Shown here piece by piece: positions 43,001 through 51,247 of a stretch of 64,000 bases of DNA. The stretch comes from Flavobacterium endophyticum. GTDB lineage: Bacteria > Bacteroidota > Bacteroidia > Flavobacteriales > Flavobacteriaceae. Where the stretch lies: positions 558,001-622,000 of the forward strand of contig NZ_RBLC01000001.1 in assembly GCF_003634455.1 (NCBI RefSeq), given 5' to 3'. Numbering within the stretch: position 1 is the first letter of the stretch; each line of letters starts with the position of its first letter. The notes below the pieces were generated by a model. That model did not search any database. It saw only the letters and a list, made by a program, of their open reading frames with translations, and was not told where the DNA came from. The position numbers and the translations under genes were made by a program.

Positions 43001-44441
43001 CTACACTGTCTTTTTTAATTCCTGTTGAATCAGAAGGCTTCTTTTCAGCAGGCTTTCTTTTCTTTCTTAAAGCTTTATATTTTTCATAACCTTGGTTGAG
43101 CTGTTCATACAGCAAGCCGGCTATTTTTTTAGCACCGCGGTGGTTAAAATGCGTATAATCTTTATTGGCTTTTGCTGGTTCTTCTTCTACCCATTTTACC
43201 ATAGAGCCATCGCCGCCCATCAAAGTATATAGGTTTACGAATCCAGATTGCGTTTTCAAAGCATATCTTTTTTGCGCTGTTGTCAATGGAACTACGGCAG
43301 AATCGGTTTTCATTTCCAAGTCGTATTTTGTAGACTTATCGGCTGTCGAAACAATCAAGATGGCAACTCCAGGAAAGCATTCTTTCAGGTGATTTACCGT
43401 TTTTGTCATGCTTCTGTCGTACCAAGTATAGTCTTTAGTTCCGTAATTCAAGACGTTTGTCCCGTAGTGCAACACGATTAAATCGTAGCCTAATTTACTG
43501 TTGAAAGCTTGCATTACAGCTGGATTAAAGGTTGAAATCGGCAATCCAGAGTTTCCTCTTTGTGAAAAATTATCCACGTGGACACCTTTTCCGTCATCAA
43601 AATTGAAACCGAAAATCGGAATAGAATCCGCTTTTATAAAATCAGCCTTAAAGCTTTTGACACTGTTTGAAGATATCTTTAATGTATTGACCAAACTGTT
43701 TGGTGTCAAGCTTTTTACGATAGTATCTTTTCCGATGATAACATCTACTTTTCCGTTAAGATTGGATGACCTTCCGTAGAAAAGCGTCGGATTGTCAAGC
43801 ATGGTCGCAAACTTTGCGTTATTCGCCTTGAAGCGTATCCATTCTACATGAGCCGTATCATTTGCAAAAAAGACATGCCCGTTGACTCCAAACGGACTTC
43901 TAGGCCTTTTGACATTCAAATAGGATTGGGTTTTCCAGTTTCCTGAATATTGGTGCGTGATCGAACTTCTGGAAGCCGCAGATTCTGATGTTATGGAAAC
44001 AAAACCAACGCCGTGACCTCCAAACTTTGTCTGGTAATCGGCTCTTAAATCTTGAACAATCATATCGCCATCGGTCATCGAATCTCCGAAATAGGCGATT
44101 CTTACACTTTCTGATTCTGGATTTGTTTCTAGCTGGTACAATTTCTCATAAAAAGAAATCAGGTACTGATAGCCTTTGTAGTCTTCAAATTTTTCGGCAG
44201 GGAAAGTAATCCCTAAAGTCGGATCAAAGACAATTTTTTCATTAATCAGCGTATCTTTTGCAGTAGCCTTGACATCTTTGGCAACAGCATCCAAAAGCAT
44301 GCTGTCGATCAGGACGTTCTTTGAATTTGGAGCACCTTCGGAAAAAATTTTCTTTGGCAGAAACTGCTTGAATCCAATAAAAGCGCCAGCGGCCAAAAGC
44401 ACGATTGCAAAAGATTGAAAGAAATAAGAATTCGTTTTCAC
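42993..44441 (-). CDS. SGNH/GDSL hydrolase-like protein with N-terminal membrane anchor
   Basis: 482 residues. A TM or signal-anchor helix (about 8-25) leads into a periplasmic domain. Block I: RIAYFGDSMTDGDMI with Ser121. Block III: LIVLHYGTNVLNYG. Block V: KDYTHFNHRGAKK with Asp428 and His431. A Lys/Pro-rich C-terminal tail (KKRKPAEKKPSDS) follows. It is a paralogue of the downstream LysM-containing SGNH protein, sharing the GG-x-G block (FGGHGVGFV versus FGNGGRGFI). The two reading frames overlap by 8 bp. It is presumably the first gene of the three-gene operon, 22 bp after argS. Confidence 0.9.
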   Translation of the reverse strand: MKTNSYFFQSFAIVLLAAGAFIGFKQFLPKKIFSEGAPNSKNVLIDSMLLDAVAKDVKATAKDTLINEKIVFDPTLGITFPAEKFEDYKGYQYLISFYEKLYQLETNPESESVRIAYFGDSMTDGDMIVQDLRADYQTKFGGHGVGFVSITSESAASRSSITHQYSGNWKTQSYLNVKRPRSPFGVNGHVFFANDTAHVEWIRFKANNAKFATMLDNPTLFYGRSSNLNGKVDVIIGKDTIVKSLTPNSLVNTLKISSNSVKSFKADFIKADSIPIFGFNFDDGKGVHVDNFSQRGNSGLPISTFNPAVMQAFNSKLGYDLIVLHYGTNVLNYGTKDYTWYDRSMTKTVNHLKECFPGVAILIVSTADKSTKYDLEMKTDSAVVPLTTAQKRYALKTQSGFVNLYTLMGGDGSMVKWVEEEPAKANKDYTHFNHRGAKKIAGLLYEQLNQGYEKYKALRKKRKPAEKKPSDSTGIKKDSVDA

Positions 44442-44463
44442 TACGATAATTATGAGTTAGGAA

Positions 44464-46242
44464 TTACATTCTTTCAGGAACATCAATTCCCAAAAGGCTA
44501 AATGCTGAAGCGATGATATCGGCTACTTTTTTTGACAGCTGGACACGGAAAACCTTTTCATCAAAGTTGTCAGAGCCTAGAATCGGAACGGCTTGATAAA
44601 ACGAATTGTATTCTCTTACGAGTTCGTAAGTATAATTCGCAATCAATGCCGGGCTGAAATTCTGTGCCGCATTTTGAATAATCTCTGGGAAAGTTTCCAT
44701 CTGCTTTAGCAGTTCTTTTTCTTTTTCGTGCAAAGAAATAGAAGTCATGGTGCTGAAATAGTCAAAATCTGCTTTTCGTATAATCGACTGGATTCTAGCG
44801 TAGGTATATTGAATAAACGGACCTGTATTTCCAGCAAAATCGACAGATTCTTCGGGATTGAACAGAATACGTTTTTTAGGATCTACTTTTAAGATATAAT
44901 ATTTCAAAGCACCTAATCCGATGGTTTTATAAAGCTTGGCTTTTTCTTCTTCGGAATAATGATCGAGCTTGCCCAGTTCTTCTGAAATTGATTTGGCCGT
45001 TTCTGTCATATCTTCCATCAAATCATCGGCATCCACAACGGTTCCTTCACGGCTTTTCATTTTTCCTGAAGGCAAGTCAACCATTCCATACGATAAATGG
45101 AAAAGATTTTGGGCCCAATCGTATCCGAGTTTTTTTAAGATCAGAAACAACACTTTAAAATGATAATCTTGCTCATTTCCAACAGTATACACCATACCTC
45201 CAACATCTGAAAGGTCTTTCACACGCTGGATTGCAGTTCCGATATCTTGCGTCATATAAACAGAAGTACCGTCAGAACGCAAAACTAATTTTTCGTCCAA
45301 ACCATCTTCTGTCAGGTCAATCCAAACCGAACCGTCAGTTTTTTTGTAAAAAACGCCTTTTTCCAAACCTTGTTCCACGACATCTTTTCCTAATAAATAG
45401 GTATTGCTTTCGTAATAATACGAATCAAAATCAACGCCTAGGTTTTTATAGGTTTCGGCAAATCCGGCATACACCCATTGGTTCATCATTCTCCAAAGGT
45501 TCATGACTTGTTCATCACCGGCTTCCCACTTTTGCAGCATTTCCTGAGCTTCTACAATAATTGGCGCTTGCTTTTTGGCTTCATCTTCTGATTTGCCTTG
45601 CTGCATTAATTCATTGATCTGGCTTTTGTAGGCTTTATCAAATTCGACATAATATTTTCCGACCAACTTATCGCCTTTCATCTTAGAAGTTTCCGGCGTT
45701 TCATTGTTGCCAAATTTCTCCCAGGCCAACATCGACTTGCAGATATGGATTCCTCTGTCGTTGATGATTTGCGTTTTATATACTTTTTTGCCCGAAGCCT
45801 TGATAATTTCGGCTACCGAATAACCCAAAAGATTATTACGAACATGGCCTAAATGTAATGGTTTATTGGTATTTGGAGAAGAATATTCTACCAAAATCGC
45901 TTTTTCATTTTCTTTTGGAGACACAAAACCGAAGTTTTCTATGCCTCTGGTGTTGGCGAAGAAATCCAGATAATATTTATCAGAAATCACGATATTCAAA
46001 AATCCAGAAACAACATTGAATTTTTCGACTTCTGCAACATTTTCAACAAGATAGGTTCCGATTTTATTTCCAAGCTCCACAGGATTACTTTTGATAAGCT
46101 TCAGCAACGGGAAAATCACCATGGTGATATCACCTTCGAATTCTCTCCGTGTTGCCTGAAATTCTATTTTGTCAATAGTAACTCCAAACAAAGCGGAAAC
46201 AGCTTTTTCAATCTGCGGTGTAAGAATTTGAGATAATGTCAT
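44464..46242 (-). CDS. argS: Arginyl-tRNA synthetase
   Basis: 592-residue class I synthetase. The N-terminal Add-1 domain (about 1-110) is followed by the HIGH-type motif NTNKPLHLGHVRNN. The KMSK-type loop appears as PSGKMKSREGTVVDADDLM, and the C-terminal anticodon-binding DALR domain ends in LLGIDVPERM. Length and motifs are normal. A consensus promoter lies at 46264-46295. The SGNH/MBOAT genes follow closely downstream and may be read from the same promoter. Confidence 0.98.
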   Translation of the reverse strand: MTLSQILTPQIEKAVSALFGVTIDKIEFQATRREFEGDITMVIFPLLKLIKSNPVELGNKIGTYLVENVAEVEKFNVVSGFLNIVISDKYYLDFFANTRGIENFGFVSPKENEKAILVEYSSPNTNKPLHLGHVRNNLLGYSVAEIIKASGKKVYKTQIINDRGIHICKSMLAWEKFGNNETPETSKMKGDKLVGKYYVEFDKAYKSQINELMQQGKSEDEAKKQAPIIVEAQEMLQKWEAGDEQVMNLWRMMNQWVYAGFAETYKNLGVDFDSYYYESNTYLLGKDVVEQGLEKGVFYKKTDGSVWIDLTEDGLDEKLVLRSDGTSVYMTQDIGTAIQRVKDLSDVGGMVYTVGNEQDYHFKVLFLILKKLGYDWAQNLFHLSYGMVDLPSGKMKSREGTVVDADDLMEDMTETAKSISEELGKLDHYSEEEKAKLYKTIGLGALKYYILKVDPKKRILFNPEESVDFAGNTGPFIQYTYARIQSIIRKADFDYFSTMTSISLHEKEKELLKQMETFPEIIQNAAQNFSPALIANYTYELVREYNSFYQAVPILGSDNFDEKVFRVQLSKKVADIIASAFSLLGIDVPERM

Positions 46243-46263
46243 TTTAAGTAATTTTTAAGCGTG

Positions 46264-46295
46264 CAAAGATACTAATTCTGTCTGAATTTAGGCAA
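46264..46295 (-). promoter_or_regulatory. Promoter of argS
   Basis: Minus strand: TTG (46293-46295), 21-bp spacer, TATCTTTG (46264-46271). This is a good match to the Bacteroidota consensus, 21 bp before the ATG. Confidence 0.7.
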
Positions 46296-46437
46296 TAGGA
46301 AATTCCATTTATCAAAGATAGATTTTCTTTTTGCTTTGGCTGAAAAACCAGTTCTATTTTTAGCAGGCAAGTAACAAAACTTAAAACCGCTCGTCTCAAA
46401 TAAACAGGCCTGTTGACGGCTAAAAAAGTCATGTTAA

Positions 46438-46608
46438 CCAACAAATTTAGCTAGTTGGAAAGATGTTATAAGTGGAGTAAGCACAAAATTCAAATTTCCT
46501 GTATGGGCGTACTTAGTGCTTCCTATTTTTGCCATCTGTTTAAAAATAATGGGAGCGTTGCCTAGAGCACTATTTAACATTATAAGAAATTTATCTAGAT
46601 CATAATTT
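46438..46608 (+). pseudogene. Possible remnant of a membrane-protein C-terminus
   Basis: An open stretch preceded by TAA (46435-46437) and ended by TAA just after 46605. The translation contains SWKDVISGVSTKFKFP, then a hydrophobic helix and a basic end (IIRNLSRS). Composition is protein-like, with a positive-inside pattern, but there is no ATG/GTG/TTG near its start. It could equally be chance. I do not recognise a family. Confidence 0.25.
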
Positions 46609-46722
46609 GTTTTTGAAAAATCAAAACAATACAAATTCGATTGAATTTTCTTTCTTATAAATGTAAATCTGTAAGATTTATAATATAGAAAGCCCTAAAA
46701 CATTACATTTCATCGTATTAAT

Positions 46723-46754
46723 TTGCATTTCGTCGATGCTTATCTTTATCTTTG
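46723..46754 (+). promoter_or_regulatory. Promoter of the large adhesin gene
   Basis: TTG (46723-46725), 21-bp spacer, TATCTTTG (46747-46754). It predicts a leader of about 70 nt before the ATG at 46832. Confidence 0.65.
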
Positions 46755-46831
46755 CTAAGAACTTTCAAATAAAAGCCCCAATTTTTATTAAGTAAGTATC
46801 AAAAAATTGATTTGCCCTGATTAATTTTGAT

Positions 46832-49800
46832 ATGAAAAAAAACCTATTGATTCTATTGGCTCTATTGCCAATACTCGGCTATTCGCAGGCAATAACTGTC
46901 GATACCTCAACTCGCACGGTGCCACAACTTGTAACAGACGTTCTAATCAATTCCCCTTGCACAGAAGTAACGAATATCTCTTGGCGAACCGGAACTAATT
47001 TTGGCTCCAGCAATGGAATCGGTTATTTCCAAAATACCAATCCAAATTTTCCAATCAGCAGCGGCGTTGTCTTGACAACAGGAGATGCCAATAATGCTCC
47101 TGGACCTAATACTTCGATTCTTAATGACGGAAATACTCCTGCGTGGGTAGGCGATACGGATTTAGAGAATGTGCTTGCTGCGGCAGGAATTACAATGAAT
47201 TCTGTCAATGCTACTGTTCTTGAGTTTGATTTTGTTCCTATTTCGTCAAATTTTAGCGTAGATTTTCTTTTTGCGTCTGAAGAATATGGCAACTCACAAT
47301 GTAGCTTTTCGGATGCGTTTGCTTTCCTGCTCACGAATCAAAATACGGGCGTGACCGAAAATCTCGCCGTGATTCCAAATACGACTACACCTATTTCGGT
47401 TTTGACCATACGTGATTTTTTATATAATTCGAGCTGTGCTTCCGCAAATGCTGAATATTTTGGAAAGTTCAATGGAGGTTCTGAAGCTTCTGGCGCTGCC
47501 ATCAATTTTAACGGACAGACGGTTCTTTTCCAAGCCGCATCAGTCTTAATCCCAAATACACCTTATCACATAAAACTGGTTATTGCTGATCGATCCGACT
47601 ATAAATCTGATTCTGCGATTTTTCTTTCTTCAGACAGTTTCAATATCGGACAAGACGTCTTAGGTCCAGACCTGACCATTGCAAACAATACCGCAATCTG
47701 TCAAGGCGGAACGCATATCCTAACAACAGGATTGAGCACAGACACCTATTCTTTTGCTTGGACACAAGACGGAGCGCCAGTTGGAGGAAATGTTGCCGAA
47801 CTTAGCATCAGCGATCCAGGCACTTATACCGTTACGTATAATAATATATTGTTTCCGTGTGAAGCTCCTGTAACAGATTCGATTATCGTAGAATATTATC
47901 GACAATTAATTACTCCTGACCCTGTTCCGCTATACAAATGCAACACAGGACAGCCTACTTATAATTTCGACCTGTCTTATAACACTCCGATTATTTTATC
48001 TGGGATCGATCCGGGCGTGACGGTTTCGTATCATGCGAACCGAATAGACGCTGGTAGTGGAGAAAACATCCTGCCAGCTATCCGCCAGAGCGCTGGAAAC
48101 GAAAGCATCTACGTAAGAATCACAGACACAAACGGATGTGTAACCCTAAAATCATTTGACCTGCTTTTGATTACGCCACCAACCGCTACAGAGCCAGATG
48201 ATATTATAGAATGTGCCATTTCTTTAAATTCTACAGACGGAAATTTCACCTTTGCATCGCAAGATACAGCCGTGTTAGGTGCACTACCTTCTTCTGTTTA
48301 TAATGTTTTGTATTACACTTCTTTAGAAAACGCACAAGCAGGCACAAATCCGCTACCTTCTGCAGATTATATTACAGGAGGGAATCAAACGATTTATGTG
48401 AGAATCGAAAACAAGACCGATACCGATTGTTACGACACTACAAGTTTTGAGATTTTTGTCAAAAATTTGCCTGTAGTTGATATTCTTCAAAACATAATCG
48501 TTTGTGACCAGCACGAATTGATTGCTTTGACAAATGGTAATTATTTTTCAGGGCCTGATGGCACAGGAACGCCATTGCTTCCGGGTGATATTATTACAGA
48601 AACACAAACCATTTATATCTATAACCAATCTGGCGGGATTCCAAATTGTTCTAACCAGAGCAGCTTTAGAATCACGATTATTGATCCAGAATCACTTACT
48701 CCTCCAGACGGAAGGCATTGTACAAGTTATGTTTTGCCAGGTTTGGAATTCGGAAACTATTTTACTCAACCCGGCGGAAACGGCACGCAGATACCTTTCG
48801 GGACTGAAATTACAAGCACGCAGACAGTTTATGTATATTACAGATTTCCAGAAGAACCATTCTGTATCGTCGACAGCAGTTTTGAAGTAGAAATAATTCC
48901 TTTCCAAAAACTTCCTGAGATCGTTTCGGTATTTGACTGCGATTCGTATATCTTACCTACTCTAGCCTTTGGAAATTATTATACTCAGCCGGGAGGAACC
49001 GGAACGATAATTCCAGGAGGAGCTACAATTACTACTACGCAGGCTATTTATGCGTATGTGCAAAATGATATCTGTGTAGATGAAAAGCCATTTACCGTAT
49101 TCATTGGAATAGATACGCCTCCCAACGCTGAAAATTGTTCCAGCTATACGCTTCCACCATTGCCAATCGGAAATTATTACACCGGACCAGCGGGTTCAGG
49201 CACACAAATTCCAGCCGGAACAGTAATCACTACAACCCAGACCATTTATGTGTATGTGGCAACAACTGAAGTGCCAAATTGTACAGACAATATACATTTT
49301 GAAGTCACCATTACAGATCCATTCCCAGCAATACCAAACGATGTTACTATTTGTGGCAGTTATGTATTACCTGCAATTACCGTTGGAAATTATTACACAG
49401 CACCGGGAGGAACAGGAACAATGCTTTTAGCTGGACAGACCATAACTTCAACCCAAAGAATCTATATTTACAAGCCGATTACACCAGGACAGAACTGTAC
49501 GAATGAGATAAGCTATATGGTGACCATCAATCCTATTCCTCAGATTAGTTCCAGATCCGACATCGGTCCAACTTGTACTCCTTATACTCTGACACCTTTG
49601 GCTGTAGGCAACTATTATACCGCACCTGGTGGAAACGGAACCATGCTTTCTGCTGGCGATGTGATTTCTGAAACCCAGACTATCTATATTTATGCCACGA
49701 CAACCACAGAACCGCCATGTAGCGCCGAAAACAGCTTTACGATTACGATTGTAGGAATCGAAGCCGATTCTCCAGATCCTGTAATCAGCTGCGACAGTTA

Positions 49801-51001
49801 TTTACTTCCAGCTTTGACTGTAGGTGACTATTTTACTGAAGCTAATGGCCAAGGAACCATGCTAAACGCTGGTGATGTAATCTCTACAACCACAACCTTA
49901 CATATTTATGCAGAAATAGACAATCGCGGCGAAATTTGTTCTGATGACAATTTATTCGAAATTACGATTGCTACGACTCCTGTCGTGAATCCTATTCCAG
50001 AAGACTTAAAAATTGCTTGCGACAATGATGCCGTCAATGACGGTTTTACCTCGGTTGACTTGACTGTTTTTTCAGATTTTGCATTAGGAAGCCAGCTGCC
50101 GGAAGATTATATCGTCGAATATTTTGAATCCGAAAATAATGCGCTCACTAGGACAAATCCAGTTACAGCATCGGCAATAAAAAACATTTATGTGCGAATT
50201 TCAAGCAGGATTTCAGATCGCTGTTATGCCATAATGCCGATTCGCATAACCGTGCACCGTGTACCAGAGCCGCGTCCGCGAGGAGGAACAGTTTGTATAA
50301 ACAGCGAAACCAATCAGCTTGTAAGCTCGCATACCATCCAAACCGGACTCAGCACATCGTTGCATACTTTCCAATGGTTTAATAATAATGTACTGATTGC
50401 TGGCGCTACAGGCAGTTCCTACACAGCGACAGCTCCTGGTTCGTATTCGGTAATTGCAATGAGCAATGCAACGGGATGTTCTTCCAATCTGATTACGGTT
50501 GAAGTCATACGCTCAGAAAAACCGACTGTAACCTATACCGTTAACAATAACTTTGGAGACAATCAGAGCATCACGGTCATAGCAACCGGAGTCGGCGGCA
50601 ATTACGTCTACCAACTTGACGGAGGGCCTTTCCAAGAAAGCAATGTGTTTGAGGATGTTGCTTCGGGCGAACATACGATTACAGTAAATGACCTCAACGG
50701 ATGTGAAAGCACTACCATCGTGGCTCTTGTCATAAACTATCCGAAATATTTCACTCCAAACGGCGACGGCTATAATGATTATTGGAATATCTGGGACTTA
50801 TCGCACCAGCCAGAAGCCGTGATTTATATTTTTGACCGTTACGGCAAGCTCCTGAAACAGATAAAACCTTCTCAACCGGGAGGCTGGGATGGCTTCTACA
50901 ACAATGCTCCAATGCCATCGACCGATTATTGGTTTAAGGTTATCTATTTAGAAAATGGTACTACAAAAGAATTCAGGGCACATTTTGCCATGAAGCGATA
51001 A
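46832..51001 (+). CDS. Large secreted adhesin: choice-of-anchor L domain, seven ~70-residue repeats, T9SS type B domain
   Basis: 1389 residues. Signal peptide 1-19 (ends GYSQ). Residues about 20-290 form a choice-of-anchor L domain (NFSVDFLFASEEYGNSQCSFSDAF in outline, FLYNSSC). An Ig-like segment and two segments of FTFA-type CHU repeats follow. Seven tandem repeats occupy about residues 558-1047, each with C-x-Y-x-LP, GNYYTxPGGxGT and TQTIYIY motifs plus a second Cys, which suggests one disulfide per unit. More Ig-like segments lead to a C-terminal T9SS type B (gliding motility-associated/CHU_C) domain, with YPKYFTPNGDGYNDYW and ending TKEFRAHFAMKR. It is probably a cell-surface adhesin; no enzymatic motif is seen. 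Confidence 0.92.
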   Translation: MKKNLLILLALLPILGYSQAITVDTSTRTVPQLVTDVLINSPCTEVTNISWRTGTNFGSSNGIGYFQNTNPNFPISSGVVLTTGDANNAPGPNTSILNDGNTPAWVGDTDLENVLAAAGITMNSVNATVLEFDFVPISSNFSVDFLFASEEYGNSQCSFSDAFAFLLTNQNTGVTENLAVIPNTTTPISVLTIRDFLYNSSCASANAEYFGKFNGGSEASGAAINFNGQTVLFQAASVLIPNTPYHIKLVIADRSDYKSDSAIFLSSDSFNIGQDVLGPDLTIANNTAICQGGTHILTTGLSTDTYSFAWTQDGAPVGGNVAELSISDPGTYTVTYNNILFPCEAPVTDSIIVEYYRQLITPDPVPLYKCNTGQPTYNFDLSYNTPIILSGIDPGVTVSYHANRIDAGSGENILPAIRQSAGNESIYVRITDTNGCVTLKSFDLLLITPPTATEPDDIIECAISLNSTDGNFTFASQDTAVLGALPSSVYNVLYYTSLENAQAGTNPLPSADYITGGNQTIYVRIENKTDTDCYDTTSFEIFVKNLPVVDILQNIIVCDQHELIALTNGNYFSGPDGTGTPLLPGDIITETQTIYIYNQSGGIPNCSNQSSFRITIIDPESLTPPDGRHCTSYVLPGLEFGNYFTQPGGNGTQIPFGTEITSTQTVYVYYRFPEEPFCIVDSSFEVEIIPFQKLPEIVSVFDCDSYILPTLAFGNYYTQPGGTGTIIPGGATITTTQAIYAYVQNDICVDEKPFTVFIGIDTPPNAENCSSYTLPPLPIGNYYTGPAGSGTQIPAGTVITTTQTIYVYVATTEVPNCTDNIHFEVTITDPFPAIPNDVTICGSYVLPAITVGNYYTAPGGTGTMLLAGQTITSTQRIYIYKPITPGQNCTNEISYMVTINPIPQISSRSDIGPTCTPYTLTPLAVGNYYTAPGGNGTMLSAGDVISETQTIYIYATTTTEPPCSAENSFTITIVGIEADSPDPVISCDSYLLPALTVGDYFTEANGQGTMLNAGDVISTTTTLHIYAEIDNRGEICSDDNLFEITIATTPVVNPIPEDLKIACDNDAVNDGFTSVDLTVFSDFALGSQLPEDYIVEYFESENNALTRTNPVTASAIKNIYVRISSRISDRCYAIMPIRITVHRVPEPRPRGGTVCINSETNQLVSSHTIQTGLSTSLHTFQWFNNNVLIAGATGSSYTATAPGSYSVIAMSNATGCSSNLITVEVIRSEKPTVTYTVNNNFGDNQSITVIATGVGGNYVYQLDGGPFQESNVFEDVASGEHTITVNDLNGCESTTIVALVINYPKYFTPNGDGYNDYWNIWDLSHQPEAVIYIFDRYGKLLKQIKPSQPGGWDGFYNNAPMPSTDYWFKVIYLENGTTKEFRAHFAMKR
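48503..49972 (+). repeat. Seven tandem coding repeats of about 210 bp in the adhesin gene
   Basis: Unit starts, taken at the first Cys codon: 48503, 48719, 48938, 49136, 49352, 49574, 49790. All are in frame. Units diverge moderately at DNA level but keep the amino-acid framework GN-Y-[YF]-T-x-P-G-G-x-G-T and TQT-I-Y-[IV]-Y. The last unit is the most divergent (GDYFTEANGQGT). Confidence 0.9.
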
Positions 51002-51033
51002 ATACCAGTAACAGCTAACATTCAGTTAATCAG

Positions 51034-51060
51034 AAGGCTTCTATTTTAGAAGCCTTTTTA
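51034..51060 (+). terminator. Terminator of the adhesin gene
   Basis: 9-bp arms AAGGCTTCT (51034-51042) and AGAAGCCTT (51048-51056), then TTTATT. Confidence 0.88.
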
Positions 51061-51247
51061 TTGTTTGGAATGATTTTAAATATCAAAAAAAGTGTAACAT
51101 ATTTTAAATTTAATAGTCTAGTAAGCAACAAAAAAATTGTCCAATTTATAAAAAGATGTTAATTTTTGTATAAAATAGTACTATGCATTACATATTACAA
51201 GAAAAAGAAATACATTTGCAACATCAAAATCAATCAAAAAAAGCTAA

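Larger units (their letters stand above)
46243..46831. other. 589-bp intergenic region between argS and the adhesin gene
   Basis: Holds the argS promoter (46264-46295) and the adhesin promoter (46723-46754). Between them, 46438-46608 on the plus strand reads without a stop as a 56-codon stretch with one convincing hydrophobic helix (VWAYLVLPIFAICLKIMG), but it has no start codon; it may be the tail of a decayed membrane-protein gene. Two 66-codon minus-strand frames here have no protein-like features. No RNA structure was recognised. Confidence 0.5.

Noticed and set aside
46244..46634. Two 66-codon minus-strand reading frames upstream of argS
   Set aside because: No protein-like composition, no start context, and one overlaps the better plus-strand TM-like stretch; the argS promoter also lies within the first.
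46822..46829. Second -7 element (TAATTTTG) just before the adhesin ATG
   Set aside because: No TTG at a suitable distance; the promoter at 46723-46754 is a complete match.
48503..49972. Possible CRISPR or satellite array
   Set aside because: The periodicity is about 210 bp, in frame and diverged at DNA level; it is a coding repeat of the adhesin.
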